This document shows, in pieces, positions 17,109-25,580 of a DNA stretch of 64,000 bases. The DNA comes from Shinella sumterensis (lineage in GTDB: Bacteria > Pseudomonadota > Alphaproteobacteria > Rhizobiales > Rhizobiaceae), in contig NZ_MYFN02000001.1 of NCBI RefSeq assembly GCF_004514425.2, positions 62,001 to 126,000 on the forward strand, written 5' to 3'. The notes below the pieces were generated by a model. That model did not search any database. It was not told where the DNA came from and saw nothing but the letters and a program-made list of their open reading frames with translations. The translations under genes were made by a program, and so were the position numbers. Position 1 is the first letter of the stretch, and every line of letters starts with the position of its first letter.

Positions 17109-18100
17109 GCGGCGAACAGTTGATCCGCGATATCGGGCGCTCCGGCGTCAAGGCCTCGGCCGTCGGCCTCGGCACCTGGGCCATCGGCGGCTGGATGTGG
17201 GGCGGCACCGACGAGGCGCAATCCATCGCCGCCATCCAGGCGTCGCTCGATGCGGGCGTGAGCCTCATCGACACCGCGCCGGCCTATGGGCTCGGCCGTT
17301 CCGAAGAGATTGTCGGCAAGGCCATTGCCGGCCGGCGTGACAAGGCGGTCATTGCGACGAAGTGTGGCCTGGTCTGGCATACGCAGAAGGGCAGGCACTT
17401 CTTCGATCAGGACGGCAAGCCGGTCCACCGCTATCTCGGCCGGGATGCAATCATTCATGAGGTCGAGCAGAGCCTGCGCCGGCTCGGCACCGATTACATC
17501 GATCTCTACATCACCCACTGGCAGGACCCGACGACACCCATCGCGGAGACCGTCGCGGCACTGGAGGAACTGAAGAAGGCCGGCAAGATCCGCGCCATCG
17601 GCGCCAGCAACGTCAACCGCGCCGAACTGGAACAATACATCGCGACCGGCGCGCTCGACGCGATCCAGGAGCGGTTCAGCATGATCGATCGCGAGATCGA
17701 GGCGGACCTGCTGCCGCTCACGGTTCCAAACGGTGTTGCAACGCTCAGCTATTCCTCGCTGGCGCTTGGCCTGCTCTCCGGCGCCATCGGCCCCGACCGC
17801 GTCTTTGCGGGCGACGACCAGCGCAAGGACAATCCGCGCTTTTCCGTCGCCAACCGGCAGAAAGCCAAGGATTTCGCGCAGGCGATCGGCGCCGTGGCCG
17901 AGCGGCATGATGCCAGCATCGCGCAGGTGGTGATTGCCTGGACGCTGGCGCAGCCCGGCGTGACCTTTGCGCTGTGCGGGGCGAGAAACGCCACCCAGGC
18001 GCTCGACAATGCACGGGCCGGCACGCTCCGGCTCTCGCAGGAAGACCTCGCGGTCATCAACAATGCCATAGCGGCGAAACTGGCCAATATGGACGGATAA
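17105..18100 (+). CDS. Aldo/keto reductase
   Basis: A 331-residue aldo/keto reductase. The ATG overlaps the regulator stop as ATGA. The (beta/alpha)8 catalytic set is visible: Asp in IDTAPAYG together with its Tyr, Lys in VIATKCG and His in LYITHWQ. The NADPH-binding end includes GARNATQALDNA. It would interconvert an aldehyde or ketose with an alcohol. Its place between regulator and dehydrogenase makes it part of the sugar or polyol pathway. Confidence 0.92.
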   Translation: MSGEQLIRDIGRSGVKASAVGLGTWAIGGWMWGGTDEAQSIAAIQASLDAGVSLIDTAPAYGLGRSEEIVGKAIAGRRDKAVIATKCGLVWHTQKGRHFFDQDGKPVHRYLGRDAIIHEVEQSLRRLGTDYIDLYITHWQDPTTPIAETVAALEELKKAGKIRAIGASNVNRAELEQYIATGALDAIQERFSMIDREIEADLLPLTVPNGVATLSYSSLALGLLSGAIGPDRVFAGDDQRKDNPRFSVANRQKAKDFAQAIGAVAERHDASIAQVVIAWTLAQPGVTFALCGARNATQALDNARAGTLRLSQEDLAVINNAIAAKLANMDG

Positions 18101-18112
18101 CGGACTGCCATC

Positions 18113-19837
18113 ATGAACCGGAACGAGATTTTGGACGGGCTTCGCCAAAGCCCGAAGGTGGACGTGTGCGTCCTCGGCGGCGGCATCAACGGGCTCAGCG
18201 TCTTCCGTGAGCTGGCGTTGCAAGGCGTCAACGTGCTGCTCGTCGAGAAGGCGGACTATTGCTCCGGCGCGAGTGCGGCGCTCTCGCGCATGGTTCATGG
18301 CGGGCTGCGCTATCTCGAAAACGGCGAATTCAGCCTCGTCAAGGAATCGCTCATGGAGCGCGACAGGCTGTTGCGCAATGCACCGCATTACGTCGCGCCG
18401 CTGCCGACGACCGTGCCGATCTTCGATACCTTCTCGGGGCTTGCCAACGGCCTCGTGCGTTTTCTGGGCCTGACGCGACGCCCCAGCCGGCGTGGCGCCA
18501 TCGCCATCAAGACCGGTCTCGGAATCTACGATTTCCTGACGCGCAAGCGCGCACTGATGCCCAAGCACCAGTTCCGCAGCCGCAAGGCGACGCTTGCCAA
18601 GTGGCCGTCGCTCAATCCGTCGATCCGCAATTCGGCGACCTATTACGACGCCTGGGTCAGCCATCCCGAACGCATCGGCATCGAGCTTTTGCAGGATGCG
18701 TTGTCTGCCGGGCCGAACGCCAGAGCACTCAACTATGCGACAACAGAGCAGGCCGGCGAGGGGACCTACCTGCTGCGCGACGGCGTGACCGGCGCGACGC
18801 TGCCGATTGTGCCGCGGCTGATCATCAATGCCACCGGCGGCTGGATCGATATCGCCAACCGCACGCTGTTTGCCGATGCCGATACGCCGCCGCCGCTGAT
18901 GGGTGGCACAAAGGGCTCGCATCTCATCGTCGACAATCCGGCGCTGCGCGACATGCTCGATGGCCACATGGTCTATTACGAGAATGAGGACGGGCGCATC
19001 TGCATCCTGTTTCCCTATCTCGGCAAGGTGCTGGTCGGCTCGACGGATATCCGTGTCGACGATCCCGGCACGGTGCGGTGCGAGGCGGATGAGCGGGACT
19101 ATATCCTGCAATCGCTCGCCTTCGTGCTGCCCGGTGTCACCATCCGGCCGGAGGAGATCGTCTTCCAGTTTGCCGGCGTGCGCCCCCTGCCTGCCAGCAA
19201 GGACAGCTTCACCGGCCGCATCCCGCGCGATCATTTCTGTACGGTGCTGGAGGGCAAGGATGGCGGCCCGCCGGTGCTGTGCATGATCGGCGGCAAGTGG
19301 ACGACCTTCCGCTCCTTCGGGGAGCTTGCCGCAGACATGGCGCTCGCCCGGCTGGGGCATGCGCGCCGCGTTGCCACGGGTGAGCGCGCCATTGGCGGCG
19401 GGCGCGGCTTCCCCGGGGATCGCGGCAGCTGGATCAGCCGTGTTTCGGCATCGACAGGCGTACCCGTCTCACGCATCGAAACGCTTTTCGCGCGCTACGG
19501 CACGGAAACCGAGGATATCGCCCGCTTCATCGCGGCGGAAGCCGACCGGCCGCTGCCGCACGAAGGATACAGCGTGCGGGAAGTCCTCTACCTCATCAGG
19601 GGCGAGGCCGTCGAACATCTCGACGACCTGCTTTTACGCCGCACGACGCTCGCCATTTCCGGCGAAGTGTCGCTTGCAATGGTCGATGCGACGCTGGACG
19701 TGCTGGCCGGCGAAAAAGGCTGGAGCGCAGAGCGCACCGCGGCGGAGCGCGACCGATTTCTCACCCTCATGCGCGAGCGCCATGGCGTCGCGGAGGAAAC
19801 CCTGTCCGCAAGGAACGAACAAAGGAGTAAACGATGA
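18113..19837 (+). CDS. FAD-dependent glycerol-3-phosphate dehydrogenase family protein (GlpD/EryB-like)
   Basis: A 574-residue GlpD-family flavoprotein. The FAD fold near the N-terminus reads VCVLGGGINGLSVFRELALQ, then the GlpD signature SGASAALSRMVHGGLRYLE. A central GSTDIRVDDP segment and the C-terminal helical domain of the family are present. GlpD oxidises glycerol 3-phosphate; EryB, from the same family, oxidises erythritol phosphate. Here the context (FGGY kinase, SorC regulator, aldolase) suggests a longer or branched polyol phosphate, with electrons passed to quinone. It starts 12 bases after the reductase gene. The exact substrate is inference. Confidence 0.88.
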   Translation: MNRNEILDGLRQSPKVDVCVLGGGINGLSVFRELALQGVNVLLVEKADYCSGASAALSRMVHGGLRYLENGEFSLVKESLMERDRLLRNAPHYVAPLPTTVPIFDTFSGLANGLVRFLGLTRRPSRRGAIAIKTGLGIYDFLTRKRALMPKHQFRSRKATLAKWPSLNPSIRNSATYYDAWVSHPERIGIELLQDALSAGPNARALNYATTEQAGEGTYLLRDGVTGATLPIVPRLIINATGGWIDIANRTLFADADTPPPLMGGTKGSHLIVDNPALRDMLDGHMVYYENEDGRICILFPYLGKVLVGSTDIRVDDPGTVRCEADERDYILQSLAFVLPGVTIRPEEIVFQFAGVRPLPASKDSFTGRIPRDHFCTVLEGKDGGPPVLCMIGGKWTTFRSFGELAADMALARLGHARRVATGERAIGGGRGFPGDRGSWISRVSASTGVPVSRIETLFARYGTETEDIARFIAAEADRPLPHEGYSVREVLYLIRGEAVEHLDDLLLRRTTLAISGEVSLAMVDATLDVLAGEKGWSAERTAAERDRFLTLMRERHGVAEETLSARNEQRSKR

Positions 19838-20676
19838 GAGACAACCGCAAGGTCAGGATGAACCGGCTGTTCGGCAACGGCCGTTGCCTGGACGTCGCGA
19901 TCGATCACGGCGTGTGCAACGAACCGTCCTTTCTGGACGGGCTGGAGAACATGCCCGCCGTGGTAAGGTCGCTGGTCGATGCGAAGCCTGACGCCATCCA
20001 GATGAATTACGGCCAGGCGGACCTGTTGCAGGCCTTGCCGGGCAAGGACAAGCCGGCGCTCGTCATGCGCGTCGATATGGGCAATCCGTATAACCGCATC
20101 CGCCACCGCGACATGTGGGCCGTGCTCCAGAACGAGGCGGAGCCGTTGATCGGCGCACTCGAGATGGACGCTGCCTGCGTGGTGGTCAACCTCTTCATGC
20201 TGCCGGACGAGCCCGATCTTTTCCGCCAATGCGTGCAGAACATTGCGCGTGTGCGTGCCGACTGCGAGAAATACGGCATGCCGCTGATGATCGAGCCTTT
20301 GGTCATGCAGCCCGTCACGGAGCGTGGCGGCTACATGGTGGATGGCGATGCAGACAAGATCGTCACGCTCACCCGCCTTGCCAGGGAAATGGGCGCGGAT
20401 ATCGTCAAGGCCGATCCCACGAGCAATGCCGAGGATTTCCACCGCGTCGTCGAGGCGGCGCGCTGCCCGGTGCTGGTGCGCGGCGGCGGCAAGGAAGACC
20501 TCTCGGCCGTCTTTGCGAAATCTGCCGCCTTGATGCGGCAGGGCGCAATGGGCATGGTCTATGGGCGCAACATCTACCAGCATGCCAATCCGAGCGCCGT
20601 CGTGCGCGGCCTGATGGCGATCATTCATGCGGATGCGAGCGGCGAGGAGGCCTATTCGCTCTATCAGCAGGGCTGA
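19834..20676 (+). CDS. DeoC/LsrF/class I FbaB-like aldolase
   Basis: A 280-residue TIM-barrel aldolase. AIDHGV near residues 27-32, MIEPLVM mid-protein, the Schiff-base lysine in GADIVKADP and VRGGGKED near the phosphate-binding loop match the class I family that holds FbaB, LsrF and related enzymes. The ATG overlaps the dehydrogenase stop as ATGA, with AAGGAG upstream. It probably cleaves the keto-sugar phosphate made by the kinase and dehydrogenase. LsrF itself is a thiolase-like enzyme of AI-2 breakdown, so transferase activity is an alternative. Confidence 0.85.
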   Translation: MRDNRKVRMNRLFGNGRCLDVAIDHGVCNEPSFLDGLENMPAVVRSLVDAKPDAIQMNYGQADLLQALPGKDKPALVMRVDMGNPYNRIRHRDMWAVLQNEAEPLIGALEMDAACVVVNLFMLPDEPDLFRQCVQNIARVRADCEKYGMPLMIEPLVMQPVTERGGYMVDGDADKIVTLTRLAREMGADIVKADPTSNAEDFHRVVEAARCPVLVRGGGKEDLSAVFAKSAALMRQGAMGMVYGRNIYQHANPSAVVRGLMAIIHADASGEEAYSLYQQG

Positions 20677-20750
20677 TGTGAAGCATGCACCGGGGACGCC
20701 AGCGCGTTCCCGGCGCCGCGAAGGAAAGCGAACCTTGGGAGGGGTTCAGG

Positions 20751-22280
20751 ATGCCGAAATATCTGTTGGGGCTCGACGCGGGCAATACCGTCATCAAGGC
20801 GGTGATCTTCGATCTCGATGGGCGCGAACTCGCCCATGCGGGGCAGGAGGGCAAGAGCCGCATGCCGCGGCCCGGCCATGTCGAGCGCGATCTCGGCGAA
20901 TTCTGGGAGAATGCGAAGCGCGTGATCGCCGCCTGCCTGGAGAAGGCGGGCATCGCTGCGAGCGACATCGCGGCCATCGGCTGTGCGGGCCACGGCAACG
21001 GGCTCTACGCGCTCGACCGCGACGGCGAGCCGCTCATCGGCATCCAGTCGATCGATACGCGCGCCACCGGCCTTGTCGAGGAATGGGCGTCACAAGGCGT
21101 CGGCGACCGGACCTACCCGATCGGGCGCCAGCGTCCCTGGCCTGCCCAGACACCGACTCTTCTTGCCTGGCTGAAGCGCTCGGAGCCCGCGCTTTTCCAG
21201 CGCATCGGCACGGTGTTCTTCGCCAAGGATTTCGTCGTCAACCGCCTCACGGGAAAGCGGATCAGCGAGATGTCGGACATGTCCGGTGCCGGCCTGCTCG
21301 ACCTTGCTGCCCGCCGCTATGACAGGACGCTGATGGAGGCCTATGGCCTCGGCGACTGCATGGACCTCCTGCCGCCGCTGATCGAAAGCGCCGACATCGC
21401 CGGGACGGTCACGCAGGCCGTTGCGCTGGAAACGGGTCTTGCGGCGGGCACGCCCGTCGTCGGCGGGCTGTTCGACGTCGTCGCCTCGGCGCTCGGTTCC
21501 GGCGTGTCGCGCACCGGCAGCGCCTCGGTCATTGCCGGCACATGGAGCATCAATCAGGTCGTGATCGACGGGCCGGATCTGGACGGTCCCGTCTTCATGT
21601 CGTCGACCTTCGACCGCACGCGCTACATGGCCATGGAGAACAGCGCGACTTCGGCGGCCAATCTGGAATGGCTGGTGCGGGAGTTCTTCGAGGGCGCGCA
21701 TGACGAAAGCGTCTCGCCCTTCGATGCCTGCTGTGCGCTTGCCGCCGCAGTCACACCGGCGGCCGACGATCCGCTCTACCATCCCTATCTCTACGGCGCC
21801 CAGCAGGACGGCCATGCACGGGCGGGCTTCTACGGCATGGCGGGCTGGCATACCAAGGGTCATCTGATCCGGGCGCTGCTGGAAGGCGTCGCCTTCGGCC
21901 ACCGCCAGCACATCGAGACCATCCGCAAGGCCGGAGCGCGCTTCGAGGAGGCGGTGCTGTCAGGCGGCGGGTCGCGCAGCATGCTCTGGCCGCAAATCTT
22001 CGCGGATGTGCTCGGCGTGCCGGTGTCCGTCGCGGTGTCGCGCGAGACGGGTGCGCTCGGGGCGGCTATTGCCGCCGGCACGGGTGTCGGTCTCTTTGCC
22101 GATTTTACCGAGGGCGCGAATGCGATGGTGCGCAGTGACCGGCACTACCGGCCGAATGCCGCGATGGCGGCACACTACAGCCGCCGCTATGCCCTCTATG
22201 CGGATATCGCCGCCGCGATGACGCCGCTCTGGCGGCGCCTTTCAATGACCGACAATACCGCGACCGGTGTCGCGGCGTGA
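20751..22280 (+). CDS. FGGY-family carbohydrate kinase (L-xylulokinase-like)
   Basis: A 509-residue FGGY kinase. The ATG at 20751 follows GGGAGGGG and places the phosphate-1 motif (LLGLDAGNTVIKAV) at the N-terminus; the longer frame from 20685 adds non-conserved residues. QRPWPAQTPTLLAWLKR and AGTPVVGGLFDVVASAL resemble LyxK-type L-xylulokinases more than LsrK. The C-terminal ATP loop is VLSGGGSRSMLWPQI. It would phosphorylate the imported sugar or polyol as the first committed step. Last gene of the operon; it faces the ParA gene tail to tail with 10 bases between. Confidence 0.9.
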   Translation: MPKYLLGLDAGNTVIKAVIFDLDGRELAHAGQEGKSRMPRPGHVERDLGEFWENAKRVIAACLEKAGIAASDIAAIGCAGHGNGLYALDRDGEPLIGIQSIDTRATGLVEEWASQGVGDRTYPIGRQRPWPAQTPTLLAWLKRSEPALFQRIGTVFFAKDFVVNRLTGKRISEMSDMSGAGLLDLAARRYDRTLMEAYGLGDCMDLLPPLIESADIAGTVTQAVALETGLAAGTPVVGGLFDVVASALGSGVSRTGSASVIAGTWSINQVVIDGPDLDGPVFMSSTFDRTRYMAMENSATSAANLEWLVREFFEGAHDESVSPFDACCALAAAVTPAADDPLYHPYLYGAQQDGHARAGFYGMAGWHTKGHLIRALLEGVAFGHRQHIETIRKAGARFEEAVLSGGGSRSMLWPQIFADVLGVPVSVAVSRETGALGAAIAAGTGVGLFADFTEGANAMVRSDRHYRPNAAMAAHYSRRYALYADIAAAMTPLWRRLSMTDNTATGVAA

Positions 22281-22290
22281 CGAAAGGGAT

Positions 22291-22998
22291 TTAAGCCACC
22301 TTGCGCAGCACGGTCGCGCTCGCCGTGGCGGGGATCGCCATCTGCCGCAGCACGTCGATCGCCATGGCGTGGGCGTTTTCCTGCGCCTTGTCGAGATTGC
22401 TGACGCGTCGCGGATCCATCGAATAGAGCGTGCCGCCGCAGCCGAAGATATCGCGGAAGGCCGCGCGCTCGCCGATGACTGTCGGAAGCAGGTGCACGCG
22501 GCGCGCCGCCAGCAGGTCCTTCACCGCGTTCATCGCGCGCGTCGTCACCATGGCGTTGACGCGGGTCAGCACGACGGAATGGCGGATGCGGATGTTCGCC
22601 TTGTCTTCCAGATATTGCAGAAGCTCGATGACATTGGCGCCGCCCTGGGCATCCATGGCCGAGCCCTGAACGGGGATCAGCACGTAATCAGCATGGCCGA
22701 CGGCCTTGGCAAGCAGGGAACTGCGCGAGCCGGGCAGGTCGATCAGCACGAAATCGGCACGCGCTTTCTCTTCGGCGAGCTGGCGGTCGATGGAATTCAT
22801 CGTGACATAGGGAACGACGTTCAGGCGTTTGCCCAGCAGGCCCTCGGAGGTCTCGTACCAGCGGGTGATCCAATGCTGCGGATCGGCGTCGAGCACGGAG
22901 ACGCGGTAGCCCATGCGGGCAAGTTCGGTGGCGAGCAGCAGGACGGCGGTGGTCTTGCCGGCGCCGCCCTTGGTGTTGGCGAAGGTGATGACGGGCAT
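22291..22998 (-). CDS. ParA/MinD-family ATPase at the end of the chemotaxis operon
   Basis: A 235-residue ParA-like protein. The deviant Walker A KGGAGKT spans residues 10-16, DADPQ follows near 40 and FVLIDLPGS is the Walker B region. It is not paired with a ParB gene. The start was set at MPVITFANTKGG because upstream in-frame residues are not conserved. It lies 105 bases downstream of cheB on the same strand. In Rhodobacter sphaeroides a ParA homologue (PpfA) in a che operon positions cytoplasmic chemoreceptor clusters, so a similar role is possible. The small VirC1-like size also allows a general partitioning function. Confidence 0.85.
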   Translation of the reverse strand: MPVITFANTKGGAGKTTAVLLLATELARMGYRVSVLDADPQHWITRWYETSEGLLGKRLNVVPYVTMNSIDRQLAEEKARADFVLIDLPGSRSSLLAKAVGHADYVLIPVQGSAMDAQGGANVIELLQYLEDKANIRIRHSVVLTRVNAMVTTRAMNAVKDLLAARRVHLLPTVIGERAAFRDIFGCGGTLYSMDPRRVSNLDKAQENAHAMAIDVLRQMAIPATASATVLRKVA

Positions 22999-23103
22999 GA
23001 GGTCCCCCGGAATGGTTCTCGAGCCGATCATTGCTCGCCTGGGGCACCTTGCATGGTGCGTCGTCATCCTCGCCAACTATGGTTAATCGTTGGTGTATTT
23101 TTC

Positions 23104-24204
23104 TCAATGCCGCCGGTCGGCAGCGAGAATTTCACGCGCGATCTGGTCGAGCGACACGATCTTGTCGACGCCTCCATGCGCGATCGCTTCCTTCGGCATG
23201 CCGAAGACGACGGAGGAGGCCTCGTCCTGTGCCACGGTATAGGCGCCGGCCTGGTGCATCTCGGCCATGCCGCGTGCGCCGTCGTCGCCCATACCCGTCA
23301 TGATGACGCCCATGGCGTTGGCGCCGGCCGCGCGCGCGGCGGAGCGGAACAGCACGTCGACGGACGGGCGGTGGCGGGAAACAAGCGGCCCCTCGCGCAC
23401 GGCCACATGGTAGCGCGCGCCCTGACGCTCCAGCATCATGTGCCGGTCGCCCGGGGCGATCAGCACATGGCCGCGCAGCACGGGATCGCCGTGAACCGCT
23501 TCCTTGACCTCGACCTCGCACAGCGAGTTGAGGCGCTTGGCAAAGGCGGCGGTGAATTTTTCCGGCATGTGCTGGACGATGACCATACCCGGCGAATTGG
23601 CCGGAAGCTGTTCCAGCATGACACGTAGCGCCTCCGTGCCGCCGGTTGAGGCGCCGATGCATGCCACCATCTCGGTGGTCTTTGCCATGGCCCGGCCGGA
23701 GGGCGGCGGCAGAACGGCATCGGCGGTCAGTTTCGTGGTCACGTTGGCGCTGGCGCTCGCGGCCGCCATCGCGCGGCGAACGGCCCCGAGACGGGCGACA
23801 GCCGCACCTTTCACCGCCTGGCGGATACGCGCGCCGGATTCCGCGAGGTGGTCGGCAGCGCCGATCTTCGGTTTGAGGATGATATCGACGGCGCCGGCTT
23901 CCAGCGCCTGCATCAGCGTCTCGGAGCCTTCTTCCGTCAGCGAGGAGCACATCACCACCGGGATGGGCCGCTGCGACATGATCTTGCGCAGGAAGGTAAT
24001 GCCGTCCATGCGCGGCATTTCCACGTCGAGCGTGATGACGTCGGGCATTTCCTCCTGGATCTTCTTGGCCGCCATGAACGGATCGGAGGCGGCCCCCATG
24101 ACCTCGATTTCCGGATCCTGCTCCAGCACATGGGTCAGCGCCTGGCGCACGCTGGCGGAGTCGTCGATGATGAGAACGCGGATCTTCTTGGTCGGAATGG
24201 GCAT
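23104..24204 (-). CDS. cheB: Chemotaxis protein-glutamate methylesterase CheB
   Basis: This 366-residue protein has an N-terminal receiver domain (phospho-acceptor Asp about 60 in [12 protein letters not shown]) and a C-terminal methylesterase domain with the catalytic triad: Ser about 186 in [10 protein letters not shown], His about 212 in QHMPEKF, and Asp about 307-308 in MTGMGDDGA. It removes methyl groups from receptors for adaptation when phosphorylated by CheA. The ATG shares one base with the cheR stop, so the adaptation enzymes are made together. Confidence 0.97.
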   Translation of the reverse strand: MPIPTKKIRVLIIDDSASVRQALTHVLEQDPEIEVMGAASDPFMAAKKIQEEMPDVITLDVEMPRMDGITFLRKIMSQRPIPVVMCSSLTEEGSETLMQALEAGAVDIILKPKIGAADHLAESGARIRQAVKGAAVARLGAVRRAMAAASASANVTTKLTADAVLPPPSGRAMAKTTEMVACIGASTGGTEALRVMLEQLPANSPGMVIVQHMPEKFTAAFAKRLNSLCEVEVKEAVHGDPVLRGHVLIAPGDRHMMLERQGARYHVAVREGPLVSRHRPSVDVLFRSAARAAGANAMGVIMTGMGDDGARGMAEMHQAGAYTVAQDEASSVVFGMPKEAIAHGGVDKIVSLDQIAREILAADRRH

Positions 24205-25067
24205 CAGATCTTCTTGAAAACCGTGTTGGCGACCTGGCGCACCGGCAGGGAAATGCCGGTGACCGTTTCGGAATGCCCGACATAGAGGAAGCCGCCGGGC
24301 AGCAGGCAGTCGCACAGGCGCGTCAGCACCTTGGCCTGGGTCGGCTTGTCGAAGTAGATCAGCACGTTACGGCAGAAGATCATGTGCATGGGTTCGCCCA
24401 CCTTGTAGGCGTTGTCCATGAGGTTCATGCGCGCGAAGCCGACCGTCGCGCGCAGGCGCGGATGGACACGGACCTCGCCACGCGCGGCGTCCTTCGAAAC
24501 CATCACGTATTTGCGACGCATTTCGGGGGACACGGGCTGGATCATGTCGCGCGGATAGACGCCGCGCCGCGCGGCCTGCAACACGTCGGTCGACAGGTCG
24601 GTGGCGAGGATGCGATAATCCATGCCGGACGTCTTCTCGATAAAGTCCTGCATGACCATGGCCATCGTGTAAGGCTCGGCGCCGATGGAGCAGGCCGCGC
24701 TCCACAGCCGGAAGCGCTTGTGGCCGGCTGCCGCCATTTCCGGCAGGCCCGTCCGTTCCATGAATTCGAAATGCTTGGGCTCGCGAAAGAAGTCCGTCTT
24801 GTTCGTCGTGACGGCGTCGATCAGGAAGATGGCTTCCTTCTCGATGCCGCCATGCTTGAAGAGGTAGTCGCAATAGCTGTTGAAGTCCGGGATGCCGGTG
24901 GCCCTCAGGCGCCGCCGAAGACGGCCCTCCAGCATCGTCAGTTTGGTGATCGGCATCTTGATGCCGCTGTAGTCGTAGATGAAGCGGGACAGGGCGTCGA
25001 AGTTCCGGCTGTTCAAACCGTCCGGGCCCGTCTGCGCCTGCGTTTGTAATGCTGCTGCTGCCGCCAC
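24204..25067 (-). CDS. cheR: Chemotaxis protein methyltransferase CheR
   Basis: A 287-residue CheR: N-terminal helical domain (about 20-85), then the SAM-binding methyltransferase domain with [32 protein letters not shown] and [12 protein letters not shown]. The start is taken at a GTG with AGGAGG five bases upstream; the frame extends further but the extra residues lie in the RBS region. No TPR tether is fused. It methylates receptor glutamates, opposing CheB. Confidence 0.95.
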   Translation of the reverse strand: MAAAAALQTQAQTGPDGLNSRNFDALSRFIYDYSGIKMPITKLTMLEGRLRRRLRATGIPDFNSYCDYLFKHGGIEKEAIFLIDAVTTNKTDFFREPKHFEFMERTGLPEMAAAGHKRFRLWSAACSIGAEPYTMAMVMQDFIEKTSGMDYRILATDLSTDVLQAARRGVYPRDMIQPVSPEMRRKYVMVSKDAARGEVRVHPRLRATVGFARMNLMDNAYKVGEPMHMIFCRNVLIYFDKPTQAKVLTRLCDCLLPGGFLYVGHSETVTGISLPVRQVANTVFKKI

Positions 25068-25083
25068 GCGGTCCTCCTGAAAC

Positions 25084-25578
25084 TTATGCCGTGGCCGCAA
25101 GGCGGTTTGCCGTGCCCATCATCGCCACTTCGGAACTGGAGAAGAGGCGTGCGAGATCGACGATGACGACGAAGGCGCCGTTCCGGCGCACGACGCCGGA
25201 AATGTAATCGGAAGGCCAGCGCACGCCGATATCGGGCGCGCCCTCGATCTCGTCGTTACGGAACGGCACCACTTCGTAGACCCGGTCCGCGACGAGGCCG
25301 AGCGTCAGGATCTTCCCGTCGATCGGCACGTCGAGCACGAGCGCCCGCGTGTTGTGCGTCTTCTGCGTCTTCGTCATGCCAAGACGAAGACGCAGGTCGA
25401 TGACCGGCACGCCCTGGCCGCGCACGTCCCTCAGCCCGAGCAGGTAGTCGGGGCCGTGCGGTATCCGGAAGGCATCCTCATGATCGAGGATTTCCCGGAC
25501 GACCGAAACGGGCACCGCGAAGACCTCGTTGTCGAGAGAGAAGGTGACGTATTGGGATTCGGAGGACGGACCGGTCAT
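25084..25578 (-). CDS. cheW: Chemotaxis coupling protein CheW (copy 1)
   Basis: A 164-residue CheW with the two SH3-like subdomains: YVTFSLDNEVFAVPVSVVREIL at the N-terminus and LLGLRDVRGQGVPVIDLR in the middle. It links receptors to CheA. The ATG lies two bases after the stop of the chemoreceptor gene. It is clearly different from the second CheW at 31780, so the cluster makes two distinct couplers. Confidence 0.95.
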   Translation of the reverse strand: MTGPSSESQYVTFSLDNEVFAVPVSVVREILDHEDAFRIPHGPDYLLGLRDVRGQGVPVIDLRLRLGMTKTQKTHNTRALVLDVPIDGKILTLGLVADRVYEVVPFRNDEIEGAPDIGVRWPSDYISGVVRRNGAFVVIVDLARLFSSSEVAMMGTANRLAATA

Positions 25579-25580
25579 GA

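Noticed and set aside
17027-19360. A 777-residue minus-strand frame across the reductase and dehydrogenase genes
   Set aside because: It is antisense to two well-supported genes, has no recognisable domain and lacks a ribosome site.
12324-22280. Assignment of the sugar operon as an AI-2 (lsr) system
   Set aside because: The kinase resembles LyxK more than LsrK, the binding protein lacks the LsrB ligand pattern, there is one permease instead of LsrC and LsrD, no LsrG, and GlpD-like and reductase genes are extra. Kept only as a comparison.
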